Assembly: GCF_000687145.1 (NCBI RefSeq)
Contig: NZ_JMFG01000035.1
Location: forward strand, 18,982 to 80,666
DNA from: Thermoanaerobaculum aquaticum
GTDB lineage: Bacteria > Acidobacteriota > Thermoanaerobaculia > Thermoanaerobaculales > Thermoanaerobaculaceae
Direction of reading: 5' to 3'
Length of the DNA stretch: 61,685 nucleotides
In this document: in pieces, positions 18,061 to 25,730 of the stretch
How positions within the stretch are numbered: position 1 is the first letter of the stretch
Layout: every line of letters begins with the position of its first letter
Made by a program: the position numbers and the translations under genes
The notes under the pieces: model-generated
The model's input: only the letters and a program-made list of their open reading frames with translations
The model's database searches: none
Told to the model about the DNA's origin: nothing

Positions 18061-18540
18061 ATGCGACGGGTGTTGCGGGAAGCAGCCTTGATTCTGGCGG
18101 CGGTGGCGGTGGTGGGCACCGTGGCAAACCTCCTCCCCGCCCGGCGTATCGCCTGGTGGGGCCAAGGGCAAGAACCACCCCGCGCCGGCCAAGATTTCCA
18201 GCTGCTCGATGTGGACAGCGCCCACGTCATGTGGGAAAGCTTACCCGGAGTGCTTTTCGTGGATACCCGCACGCCAGCGGAGTTCCAGGCCGGGCATCTC
18301 CCTGGGGCCGTTCGGCTGGAGCTCACGTCGCTTAAGGAGATGTTGACCCCCGAGCTCCGGGAGAAGCTTTCGCAAGCGCAAGCGGTAATCCTCTACGGAA
18401 GCTCGGCGGAAGCCGACATCGAGCAGCTTTTGGCCCAGGCGTTGCGCCGGGAGCTGCCTTCCCTGCCGGTTCCTTACGTGCTTACTGGCGGCTTTCCGCT
18501 TTGGCAGGCGGCCGGTTTCCCAGTGGAGGAAGGGTCATGA
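18061..18540 (+). CDS. Membrane-anchored rhodanese-like protein lacking the active cysteine
   Basis: A 159-aa protein with an N-terminal transmembrane helix (about 8-26) and a single rhodanese domain. The entry motifs V-D-T-R-T-P-A-E-F and G-H-L-P-G-A are intact. The active-site loop reads I-L-Y-G-S-S-A-E-A-D, with Gly113 where the sulfur-carrying Cys belongs, so sulfurtransferase activity is not expected. It overlaps the next gene by ATGA (18537-18540), implying translational coupling with the MauE/DoxX-like protein. A binding or structural role in thiol-redox chemistry is the most likely reading. Confidence 0.8.
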   Translation: MRRVLREAALILAAVAVVGTVANLLPARRIAWWGQGQEPPRAGQDFQLLDVDSAHVMWESLPGVLFVDTRTPAEFQAGHLPGAVRLELTSLKEMLTPELREKLSQAQAVILYGSSAEADIEQLLAQALRRELPSLPVPYVLTGGFPLWQAAGFPVEEGS

Positions 18541-19001
18541 GGTTTTTCCGAAACCCCTGGGTTCACCGTGTTCTCGCTTGGGTTTTGGGGGGGATTTTTC
18601 TTTACGCGGCGGTGCCCAAGGTGCTGGACCCCCGCCCGTTGCTCACGATCATTTGGGGTTACCGCATTCTCCCGGCCGGGCCCATTAACCTCGTGGCCAT
18701 TTACATGCCGTGGCTGGAGCTTTTTGTGGGGCTGGGGCTTTTGACGGGCTTTTTGCGGCGAGGGGCGGCGTTCTGGGCGTTTTTCCTGCTTTCGCTTTTT
18801 GAAGTGGCGCTTTTGGTGAACGCCTTTCGCGGCGTGAACGTGGCCTGCGGCTGCTTTTCCCAATCGGCCGAGGACGTGCACAACGCCTGGTTTCTGGTGC
18901 TGCGCGACCTCCCCATGTGGCTTGCCGCTGGGGTTTTGCTCTTTTTCGAGCCAAAAGCCAGCGAATCACCGGCAACGGCCGAAGGCCAATTGGCCGGCTA
19001 A
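18537..19001 (+). CDS. MauE/DoxX-like integral membrane protein
   Basis: A four-helix membrane protein of 154 aa with the family motif A-C-G-C-F (Cys104, Cys106) in the loop before helix 4. MauE-type proteins are thought to carry reducing equivalents across the membrane for disulfide handling of periplasmic proteins, much like a minimal DsbD. The start overlaps the rhodanese stop (ATGA); AGGAAGGGTC lies upstream. Together with the divergent diheme cytochrome this makes a compact membrane redox cluster. Specific partners are not in the window. Confidence 0.82.
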   Translation: MRFFRNPWVHRVLAWVLGGIFLYAAVPKVLDPRPLLTIIWGYRILPAGPINLVAIYMPWLELFVGLGLLTGFLRRGAAFWAFFLLSLFEVALLVNAFRGVNVACGCFSQSAEDVHNAWFLVLRDLPMWLAAGVLLFFEPKASESPATAEGQLAG

Positions 19002-19052
19002 AAAGGCCGGAACGGAAATTTCAAAGCTCGAAAAGCCCACCGTGGAGGGCAG

Positions 19053-20630
19053 CTAAATGAGCCGGCGGTAGTCCTTCCGCTGCAGCCGCCATACGGGAAT
19101 CCCGCAGAAACGATCCCCCTCCGGGCAAATGGGGGTTTTGCCGGCGGCTTTGCGAACCGCACAGGGTGGCAAAAGGAAGCGGCCAATTTCCGGGTCCACC
19201 GCGGCAATTTGCTCCGCTTCCTCCCACGAAGCTTGCCAGATTTCCTCCTGGGCGTTGTAGCAGAGGCGCATGCGGTGCTTGTGGTGGAGGTTTAAGAGAT
19301 CGGCAGACTCCACAAAGCGGATGGCCAGGGCGTTGGGCAAAAGGTAAAGCGCGTGCTCACGGCTTGCCCCCGCCCGCAAGAGCTTTTGCGCACCTTCCCA
19401 GGCGCGGCTGACGGCATCCTCAAAGAGGGAAAGAGCCTTCCCCCCAGCGTGCTGCACGAGCTTGGGCACCACCACATCCGGTTCTTCATCCACCACAGCC
19501 CAGAGCAGCGGGCGGGCGGCGGGCGTCATGCGATGGCGCTGGTCCTGGGAGTCGGCGGCGTGGGAGAGCTTCTTGGCAAAGGTGTAATGGGCGTGGTGCA
19601 GGGCCCGGGAGAGCTTGGAAAGCGTGGTGAGGTTCAGCTCCTCGCCCAGCAAGGTGTTGCGGCTGGGGTCCAGCACCAGGCGGATGGCCTCCGTGGTGGG
19701 AAGCTGCGCTTCCGTAACCCCCAGCACCGCCCGCACCGCAGCCGCTACGGCTTCCTGGTTTCGCTGTCCCCAGCTCATCAGGCGGGAGGAAAGCCCGCCC
19801 AGCTGGCGGTCAAACTCCTCCCGAAACGCCGCCGGTTGCGGGCTTGCGCTGTGAAACTCCAAAAAGCAGCGGTACTCCGGGGTTTCTTCCAGGGCAATGG
19901 GCTCCTGGAAAAGCTTCTCCAGTGTGGGATCCCACCGGAGGGCTTCCGCCACCATGGCTTCAACCACCGCGCGGGTTTCCTCCGGGACATCGGCCTGGGC
20001 GCACAGGCGGCGGTAGCGGAACAACGTAAGGCAGGAAATGGTGTGGTAAAGCGAGGTGAGGGTGGCCAGGGGCAAAACCGCCCGCGCCACCTCCTGGGCT
20101 TTCCGCTGGGTTTGCCGGGCTAGCCTCTCCGGGTGTCGCTTCCAAGTGGGAAAGCGGGCGAGAAGCTCTGCTTCGGCAATGGGCGAAAGCGCTTCCACCA
20201 GCTGCCGGTAAGCCGCATGCAGGTGGGCCACGGTGCTCTGGTATTCGGCTTTGGCATTTTCCGGCAGCGTGGGCGGCTCGTAAACTGCGTCCTCCGCCAC
20301 CGGCACGTACCTCTGGGACACCTGCTCGGAGTTGGCAAAGGGATGGGCGTGCAGGAAGGACCACACGAACTGCCGGGAAACCCCTTCAATGGCAAACAAG
20401 AAGTGCGCGTGCTGAAAGGTGGTGTGGTGGCCGGCCAGGTAAAGGGATTGGGCCAGCTTGTCCCGCCGGGCTAACGCCGCCTGCCGGGCCTCTTCCTCGG
20501 CCAGGTGCTCCCCGGGCACTTTTGCCGGCGGCACCAGCTGCGGCGAGTAGCAACTGCGAGCCGCCGCCACCGCCACATCCACAGGACGGGGGAACGCGGC
20601 CACCAACCTCACTTGCGCGGGTATCGGCAC
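19053..20630 (-). CDS. thyX: Tandem-domain ThyX-family flavin-dependent thymidylate synthase
   Basis: Predicted to make dTMP from dUMP using methylene-THF, FAD and NADPH. The protein is 525 aa, about twice a normal ThyX, with two ThyX-like halves. Half 1 has HHTTFQHAHFLFAIEGVSR and ends in S-Q-R-Y, but the signature R-H-R is replaced by H-A-H. Half 2 has HHAHYTFAKKL then D-Q-R-H-R-M-T-P, keeping R-H-R but losing S-x-R-Y. Both halves also carry the C-terminal ThyX helix (A-V-L-P...T and L-P-N-A...A-Q-E-E-I). I start at GTG 20630, where TACAAT sits 6 nt upstream; a TTG at 20645 is possible. No thyA is seen here. Confidence 0.8.
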   Translation of the reverse strand: MPIPAQVRLVAAFPRPVDVAVAAARSCYSPQLVPPAKVPGEHLAEEEARQAALARRDKLAQSLYLAGHHTTFQHAHFLFAIEGVSRQFVWSFLHAHPFANSEQVSQRYVPVAEDAVYEPPTLPENAKAEYQSTVAHLHAAYRQLVEALSPIAEAELLARFPTWKRHPERLARQTQRKAQEVARAVLPLATLTSLYHTISCLTLFRYRRLCAQADVPEETRAVVEAMVAEALRWDPTLEKLFQEPIALEETPEYRCFLEFHSASPQPAAFREEFDRQLGGLSSRLMSWGQRNQEAVAAAVRAVLGVTEAQLPTTEAIRLVLDPSRNTLLGEELNLTTLSKLSRALHHAHYTFAKKLSHAADSQDQRHRMTPAARPLLWAVVDEEPDVVVPKLVQHAGGKALSLFEDAVSRAWEGAQKLLRAGASREHALYLLPNALAIRFVESADLLNLHHKHRMRLCYNAQEEIWQASWEEAEQIAAVDPEIGRFLLPPCAVRKAAGKTPICPEGDRFCGIPVWRLQRKDYRRLI

Positions 20631-20636
20631 CGGCGG

Positions 20637-20642
20637 ATTGTA
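20637..20642 (-). promoter_or_regulatory. Putative -10 for leaderless thyX mRNA
   Basis: TACAAT on the minus strand lies exactly 6 nt before the GTG at 20630. If correct, the in-frame TTG at 20645 lies upstream of the transcript and cannot be the start. Confidence 0.5.
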
Positions 20643-20739
20643 CAACGCTCCCCGAGGTACCCGCTCAAACTTTCGTTTCCAGGGAAAAGCCGTGCTTGTT
20701 CGGCAATCTTCACAAATAGTTCGGAAACAATACCTGTGT

Positions 20740-20768
20740 TTGACACCACTTGGCTAGCTTCGTAAACT
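20740..20768 (+). promoter_or_regulatory. Sigma-70-like promoter of the ferritin-like gene
   Basis: TTGACA (20740-20745), 17-nt spacer, TAAACT (20763-20768): the best consensus promoter in the window. Predicted start near 20775 gives a leader of about 15 nt containing GGGAGGGG before the ATG at 20790. Confidence 0.75.
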
Positions 20769-20789
20769 CCAATCGGGAGGGGTCGTTTC

Positions 20790-21302
20790 ATGGAGCTGGA
20801 ACAGGCTTTGGCCGTCGCGATTGACTACGAAACCAGGGTGCGAGACCACTACGCCAATGGGGAAAAGGAAATTATGAGCCCCGAAGGCAAGAAGATCTTC
20901 CGGGTGATGGCGGCGGAGGAGCAGCGGCACCTGGAGTATTTGCTTTCCCGCCTGGAGGAATGGAAGAAAACCGGCCACATTGCCAGCCCCGAGCTTTCCA
21001 CCGATATCCCCTCGCTGGACATCCTCGAACAGGCGAAGATGAAGCTTGCCAGCGCGCAAAAAGGGCACGTGGCCACCCAGGGCGAGCTTGAGCTATTGAA
21101 AACGGCTCTGGAGCTGGAAAGAACCACCTCCGGTTTTTACCAGGACCTGGTCGCCAAGCTTCCACCGCAGTACCAGCCGCTGTTTTCGCGGTTTCTGGAT
21201 ATCGAGCGCGGGCATCTGGCCATCGTGCAGGCGGAAATTGACGCCATTGCCGGTCACGGCCACTGGTTCGACTTTATGGAGTTCGATCTGGAAGCGGGAT
21301 AG
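20790..21302 (+). CDS. Ferritin-like diiron protein (rubrerythrin-type erythrin domain)
   Basis: A 170-aa four-helix-bundle protein with two ExxH half-sites, Glu44-x-x-His47 (A-E-E-Q-R-H) and Glu139-x-x-His142 (D-I-E-R-G-H), plus Glu14 and a glutamate near 108-110, the usual diiron ligands. The C-terminal rubredoxin domain of true rubrerythrin is absent, so electron delivery must come from elsewhere. Likely roles are peroxide reduction or iron handling. A near-consensus promoter and a GGGAGGGG site suggest strong expression. It stands alone and ends at a terminator. Confidence 0.85.
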   Translation: MELEQALAVAIDYETRVRDHYANGEKEIMSPEGKKIFRVMAAEEQRHLEYLLSRLEEWKKTGHIASPELSTDIPSLDILEQAKMKLASAQKGHVATQGELELLKTALELERTTSGFYQDLVAKLPPQYQPLFSRFLDIERGHLAIVQAEIDAIAGHGHWFDFMEFDLEAG

Positions 21303-21327
21303 TTTTCGTTTTTTCTGCCAAAAGACC

Positions 21328-21355
21328 AAAGGCCCGCGGGCAGCGCGGGCCTTTT
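21328..21355. terminator. Bidirectional rho-independent terminator
   Basis: AAAGGCCCGCG (21328-21338) pairs with CGCGGGCCTTT (21344-21354) around a 5-nt loop, with T-rich ends on both strands. It separates the ferritin-like gene from the convergent PLP-enzyme gene at 21380. Confidence 0.8.
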
Positions 21356-21379
21356 GCTTGCGGTCAAGGCGTTGCTTGC

Positions 21380-22768
21380 TTAAACCCGCGCTAACGCCTG
21401 GTCCAAATCGGCAATGATGTCGTCCGGGTGCTCGGCCCCCACCGAAAGGCGGATGAGGTTGTCGGGGATGGAGGCCAGCTTGCGGCCTTCCTCCCCCTGC
21501 TGCTGGTGGGTGGAGATGGCAGGGATGGTGGCCACCGACTTAATTCGCCCCAGGTCCGTGGCCCGGAAGATGCGCTGCAAACCGTCCAGAACCCGCCGTG
21601 CCGCCTCATGGCCCCCTTTCACGCAGAAGGAAAGCAGGTGACCGTAGCGGTTGACCTTTTCCCGGTAGCGCTGATCGTGCTCGCTGTCCACCAGCCACAT
21701 GTAGCGCCGGGCCAGGTGGTGCAGCGGGTAGGACTTAAGCCCGGGGTAGCTGACCTTTTCCACTTTCGGATGGCTCTCCAGGAACTCCGCCACCAAAAGC
21801 GCGTTTTCGGACAGCATATCCATGCGGCTGCGCAGCGTGCGGAGGTCGTTCAGGGTGAGTGCCGCCTGCATGGGCGAAAGGTTGGGGCCGTTGTCGCGGT
21901 TGGGCAAAAACTTGATGTAGCTGGCGAAGTCCTCGCGCAACTGCTCGTTGGGGATGTTGGTGACGATGGGCTTTCGGGCAATGACCGCGCCGGCAATGCC
22001 GAACCCCGAGGCGGTCATGCTCTTGGTCACCGAGTGCACCACGATATCGGCCCCGTGTTGCAGAGGGCGCAGCAACGCTGGCGTGGCCACTGTGGAGTCC
22101 ACGATGAGAGGGATTTGATGTTTGTGCGCCAGCTCAGCCACCGCAGCAATGTCGAAAAACGCCAGGGTGGGGTTTGAGGGGAGCTCCCCGTACAAGAAGC
22201 GCGTGTGCTCATCAATGAGCTCGGCCCATTCCTCCACCCGCTCCGGGTGCTGCACCCACCGCACCTCGATGCCCTTTTCCCTTTGGCGCACCGAAAACTG
22301 CTGGAACGTGCCCCCGTACACGTGAGCGGAGGCCACGAAGTTGATGGGCTCACTTTCCTTTCCCGGCAAACGCACCAAAAACGGTTCAATGGCGGACATG
22401 ATCGCCGACATGCCGGAAGAGGTGGCACAGCAGGCCGTTTCAAAATCGCAGCCGTACCCTTCCAGAAGCGCCAGCGTCCATTCCAGGTAGTAAACCGAAG
22501 GGTTGGCAATGCGCGCGTAGCACCAGGTGGGGATCAGGTACGCCAGGGCCGCTTCCAGCTCGTCGCTGTCGCGGTAGGCCTGGGAAGTGGCGAGGTAAAT
22601 GGGCTCGATAATTGCCCCCTGGTTGCGCTGGATGGCCTCTTCCACCGTGTAAAGCCCGTGCACCGCCACGGTGTCGAAACGCCATTTCTTGGCTTCCTGC
22701 CAGGCCCGCCGCCGCGCTGCTTGCTCCTCGTGGGCCATTGCCACGTACCGTGCCACACCGTCACGCAT
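21380..22768 (-). CDS. Cys/Met-metabolism PLP enzyme (trans-sulfuration family)
   Basis: Fold-type I PLP enzyme, 462 aa, of the cystathionine gamma-synthase / methionine gamma-lyase / O-acetylhomoserine sulfhydrylase family. Lys249 in HSVTKSMTASG is the cofactor lysine and Asp224 in I-V-D-S-T pairs with the pyridine nitrogen. A phosphate-binding S-S-G-M motif (about 117-120) and the active-site Y-A-R-I-x-N-P segment (85-90) are present. It carries a 35-residue N-terminal extension and an insertion compared with typical 380-400-aa members. AGGGAGGGC precedes the ATG. Whether it synthesises or degrades sulfur amino acids cannot be read from sequence. Confidence 0.88.
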   Translation of the reverse strand: MRDGVARYVAMAHEEQAARRRAWQEAKKWRFDTVAVHGLYTVEEAIQRNQGAIIEPIYLATSQAYRDSDELEAALAYLIPTWCYARIANPSVYYLEWTLALLEGYGCDFETACCATSSGMSAIMSAIEPFLVRLPGKESEPINFVASAHVYGGTFQQFSVRQREKGIEVRWVQHPERVEEWAELIDEHTRFLYGELPSNPTLAFFDIAAVAELAHKHQIPLIVDSTVATPALLRPLQHGADIVVHSVTKSMTASGFGIAGAVIARKPIVTNIPNEQLREDFASYIKFLPNRDNGPNLSPMQAALTLNDLRTLRSRMDMLSENALLVAEFLESHPKVEKVSYPGLKSYPLHHLARRYMWLVDSEHDQRYREKVNRYGHLLSFCVKGGHEAARRVLDGLQRIFRATDLGRIKSVATIPAISTHQQQGEEGRKLASIPDNLIRLSVGAEHPDDIIADLDQALARV

Positions 22769-23004
22769 GGTTTTGCCCTCCCTGACAACTCTTTTACCCG
22801 GCCACGGAAATACTACCAGAAGAAGGGCAGCGGTGGCACCAACTCAAAATCTTTTTCGGAAAACGCTTGTTAGTGCCTTCAGTTTTTTGCTATGTGAAGC
22901 ATTTCACGTGATTTTGGCTAAAAACCCTCAGGTGCGCTCACACCTCCCGTGTCAGCTGACGCAGCTAGAATTACGGCGAAAGGCGAAAGCCGAGGAGGTG
23001 CCCC

Positions 23005-23493
23005 GTGCCGATCTTCGAGTACCTTTGCGCCCATTGCAATCGCATTTACAGCTTTCTCTCTTTTTCGCTCACCCCCAAGCGCCAGCCCACCTGCCCCAAA
23101 TGCGGAAGCCAGGAATTGACCCGCGTGCCTTCGTCTTTTGCCGTGGCGGGAACAGCCCGGAAGAGCCAGGAGAGCGAAGAAAAAGCGTCTGAGCCCACGC
23201 CCGATATTCCCCCGGGTTTGGAGCGGGAACTGGAGAGCCTGGCGGAAAACCTGGACGAAAAGGACATGGAGGACCCCAGGACCATGGGCCGTCTCATGCG
23301 CCGGCTGGCGGAGGCCTCGGGAGAGCCCATGCCCCCCACCCTGGAGGAAATGATCCGCCGGATGGAAGCGGGAGAGGACCCGGAAAAGCTGGAAGAGGAG
23401 CTCGGTGACCAGCTGGAAGAAGAGCTGGGGGCGGAGGAAGAGGGCGGAGAATCCCCAACGCCCGAGAGAGACCCCGGCCTTTACAGCTTTTAA
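23005..23493 (+). CDS. FmdB-type zinc-ribbon protein with acidic tail
   Basis: A 162-aa protein: the first 40 residues are an FmdB-family zinc ribbon (M-P-I-F-E-Y-L-C, with Cys8, Cys11, Cys30, Cys33), the rest is a Glu-rich, probably helical and partly disordered tail. FmdB-like ribbons are putative regulators or protein-interaction modules; none has a settled biochemical role. GTG start with GGAGGTG upstream. A TAGAAT about 40 nt upstream may be the -10. Neighbours on both sides run the other way, so it is monocistronic. Confidence 0.82.
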   Translation: MPIFEYLCAHCNRIYSFLSFSLTPKRQPTCPKCGSQELTRVPSSFAVAGTARKSQESEEKASEPTPDIPPGLERELESLAENLDEKDMEDPRTMGRLMRRLAEASGEPMPPTLEEMIRRMEAGEDPEKLEEELGDQLEEELGAEEEGGESPTPERDPGLYSF

Positions 23494-23574
23494 GCGGGAT
23501 CGCAGGACCGCTTTGTTACGCGCCCTGCGGAGGCGCAGCCAAGACCATTTCCCGAGCCCGGCAGGCAAGCTTGG

Positions 23575-24450
23575 CTAAACCGGGTCGGTGTCCACCATGA
23601 CCTGGGTGTCGGGGCCGTGTTTGTCGCGGATGCGCTTGATGGCCTCTTCGGCAATTTCGTGGGAGCGCTCGAAGGACGTACTGCGGTCCACCAAAAGGCG
23701 AAACTCAAAAAACGGCACCCGCCCGGCCCGGCGGGAGCGGAAGGCCCGGTACCCGCGGACCTCCGGCGCCAGGTTGCTGATCATGGCTTTGACTTCCTCC
23801 TCCACCTGGCGGGGAAGCCCTCGATCCAAAAGCTCGTCAGCGGCATCGCGGTAAATGCCCCAAACACCGCGGAGGATGAGCAGGGCAATCACCACGGTAG
23901 CCAGAGGGTCGGCGGCATGCCAATCAAAGACCTCAAAGGCCAGGATCCCCAGTGCGGCCACACCGTTGGAGGCCAGGTCGGTGGCGTAGTGGAAAGCATC
24001 GGCGCGGAGCGCCACAGAGTGGGTGGCTTCCGCCTCCCGCCGCAGAAAGGCCGTGAGGGCCAGGGAAACCACCAGCGATACCGCCATCATGGCCAGCGCC
24101 ACTGCGGTTTTCTCCAGGGGCTTGGGGAACAAAAGGCGCTCCACCGACTTACCTATGAGCCAAAGCCCACCCATGGCCACCACCGTGGCTTGAATGACCG
24201 CGGAAAGCGCTTCCGCTTTGCCATGACCAAAGGCGTGTTTTTCGTCCGGTGGTTCCGAGGCCATCCGCAGGTACACGGCGTTGAGCCCCGAGCAAAAGAG
24301 GTCCATGAGCGAGTCCACAGCGGCGGCCAGCACCGCCAGCGAATGGGTTTGCCAGCCCACAACCGCCTTGGCCACCGCCAGGAGGCCAGCGGCTCCGGCA
24401 GCCAGGCGGGCCGCCCGAACCTTGCGCCGATCCTCCCCTACCCTCGCCAA
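23575..24450 (-). CDS. Cation diffusion facilitator (FieF/YiiP-like divalent-metal exporter)
   Basis: Proton-coupled exporter of Zn2+, Fe2+ or similar ions, 291 aa, six transmembrane helices and a C-terminal metallochaperone-like domain (about 205-290). The transport site of YiiP is fully conserved: Asp46, Asp50 (DSLMD) and His154, Asp158 (DAFHYATD), each one residue from the E. coli numbering. K-H-A-F-G-H-G-K-A-E matches the loop after TM2. The start is TTG at 24450, preceded by AAGGAGGGAAGGG and overlapping the upstream gene by 13 nt, so the two are coupled. Which metal it prefers is not determined by sequence. Confidence 0.92.
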   Translation of the reverse strand: MARVGEDRRKVRAARLAAGAAGLLAVAKAVVGWQTHSLAVLAAAVDSLMDLFCSGLNAVYLRMASEPPDEKHAFGHGKAEALSAVIQATVVAMGGLWLIGKSVERLLFPKPLEKTAVALAMMAVSLVVSLALTAFLRREAEATHSVALRADAFHYATDLASNGVAALGILAFEVFDWHAADPLATVVIALLILRGVWGIYRDAADELLDRGLPRQVEEEVKAMISNLAPEVRGYRAFRSRRAGRVPFFEFRLLVDRSTSFERSHEIAEEAIKRIRDKHGPDTQVMVDTDPV

Positions 24451-25049
24451 CCCTTCCCTCCTTCAATCATGAGGTTTTCCGAGGGCAGCGAAGGTTCCCT
24501 GCCCTCCGGGTAAAAGGCAAAGCCGACCCGGGCTTCCAGCAGCTGGCGCTCTTCGGGGGCCAGGGTTTTGCGCTCGATGCCGTCTATCACCTGCGCCACC
24601 ACTTGCGCCGCCGCCGGATCCCGACGCAGGAGGCCCTCCTGCACGGTGCGGGCTACAGCTTTCAGGCAGCGGTGACGGAAAGCCGAAAAGCTCTCGTCAA
24701 AAGCCGAAACCAAACCCAAAGCCGGCTGGTGGTACATCTCCCCGGGCAAAAGCTCCATGACTTCCCGCACCACGCTCTCGGCCTCAGCAACACTCAGAGA
24801 GACCTCATCCACGCCCTCGGGCATTCCCGAAAGGGCCGCCCACCGCCCGGGCTCAAAGCGTCGCCAGGCGAGCCCTGCGGTTTTCCCCTCCCAGGGCGCC
24901 GCCCAGTGGGCAAAGGCCAGCTCCTCCATGCCCCACTCCGGCAGGGAGAGCCGAAGCACAAGCGTCACCTCCAGCCAACAGGACAGGTTTTGCCGCGCTC
25001 CCTCGCCACTGGGGGCAACGGTTCGCGGGGGCAACAACACGACCTTCAC
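24438..25049 (-). CDS. Protein of unknown function upstream of the CDF exporter
   Basis: A 203-aa cytoplasmic-looking protein; I do not recognise the family. Early beta-rich residues (W-L-E-V-T-L-V-L-R-L-S-L-P) precede a helical middle with acidic patches (E-A-E-S-V-V-R-E-V-M-E-L-L) and a C-terminal helix (L-A-P-E-E-R-Q-L-L-E-A-R). No metal-binding cysteines or enzyme motifs are evident. GTG start at 25049 with no Shine-Dalgarno; TACCAT sits 8 nt upstream. Overlap with the CDF gene suggests a shared transcript, but a role in metal export is only inference. Confidence 0.65.
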   Translation of the reverse strand: MKVVLLPPRTVAPSGEGARQNLSCWLEVTLVLRLSLPEWGMEELAFAHWAAPWEGKTAGLAWRRFEPGRWAALSGMPEGVDEVSLSVAEAESVVREVMELLPGEMYHQPALGLVSAFDESFSAFRHRCLKAVARTVQEGLLRRDPAAAQVVAQVIDGIERKTLAPEERQLLEARVGFAFYPEGREPSLPSENLMIEGGKGWRG

Positions 25050-25057
25050 GCTTGCCG

Positions 25058-25067
25058 ATGGTACACT
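25058..25067. promoter_or_regulatory. Overlapping divergent -10 elements
   Basis: On the minus strand TACCAT (25063-25058) lies 8 nt before GTG 25049. On the plus strand TACACT (25062-25067) lies 9 nt before GTG 25077. The two hexamers share two bases, so only one polymerase could bind at a time. Confidence 0.35.
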
Positions 25068-25076
25068 AGCTCACCA

Positions 25077-25694
25077 GTGGAGGCACACTTGTCGGGCAAT
25101 CAGGAAACCTGGGATGGACAGCTGGGGCTTTTTGAAGACCCCTCCCTCCGGGAAGCGCCGGTGGGCCGACCGGTTTTGGTTTTCGATTTGGAAACCCAGA
25201 AGAGCTTCGAAGAAGTGGCCGGGAGAAATACCCGGCAGCTGGGGATGTCGGTGGGTGTGGTGTACTCCTTTGCCGACGACCGTTTTCACGTTTTTTACGA
25301 AAACGAGGTGCACCGCCTCATTGACACCCTGGCCAACGCCGAGCTGGTGGTTGGCTACAACCTCTTAAGTTTCGACTATGAGGTGCTCCGGGGGTACGGG
25401 GAGTTCCCCAAGGGAACGCCGCACACCCTGGACATCATGGTGGAGCTGCAGCAGAAGCTTTCCTTCCGCCCCAAGCTGGAATCGGTGGTGCAGGCGACCT
25501 TAGGTGAGGGCAAGATCGGAGACGGGTTGCAGGCGCTCCGCTGGTACCGGGAGGGACGGCTGGACGAGATTGCCAAGTACTGCCAGGAGGACGTGCGGCT
25601 TACGCGCGACCTTTACCTTTACGGCAAGCGCAACCGCCACGTGTTGGTGGCGCGCTATTCCGGCTCTCCCATCAAGGTGGAAGTGGACTGGTAG
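25077..25694 (+). CDS. RNase H-fold DEDD exonuclease-like protein
   Basis: A 205-aa protein with a 3'-5' exonuclease (DEDD/YprB-like) fold. Acidic motifs: V-F-D-L-E-T (Asp and Glu, ExoI), V-G-Y-N-L-L-S-F-D-Y (ExoII) and Y-C-Q-E-D-V-R-L-T-R-D (ExoIII). The start is uncertain: GTG 25077 may be leaderless, while TTG 25089 has GGAGG five nt upstream. The open frame extends far upstream over the divergent gene and is not conserved there. It is followed 36 nt later by glk. A nucleic-acid role is likely; the substrate is unknown. Confidence 0.75.
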   Translation: MEAHLSGNQETWDGQLGLFEDPSLREAPVGRPVLVFDLETQKSFEEVAGRNTRQLGMSVGVVYSFADDRFHVFYENEVHRLIDTLANAELVVGYNLLSFDYEVLRGYGEFPKGTPHTLDIMVELQQKLSFRPKLESVVQATLGEGKIGDGLQALRWYREGRLDEIAKYCQEDVRLTRDLYLYGKRNRHVLVARYSGSPIKVEVDW

Positions 25695-25730
25695 CTTCCC
25701 GGGAAAGCCACCAAAACCCGAGGTCACCCC

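Noticed and set aside
20643-20645. TTG as the ThyX start
   Set aside because: It lies within or upstream of the TACAAT hexamer, and the GGGGAG site is too close. GTG 20630 fits the leaderless pattern better, though TTG cannot be excluded.
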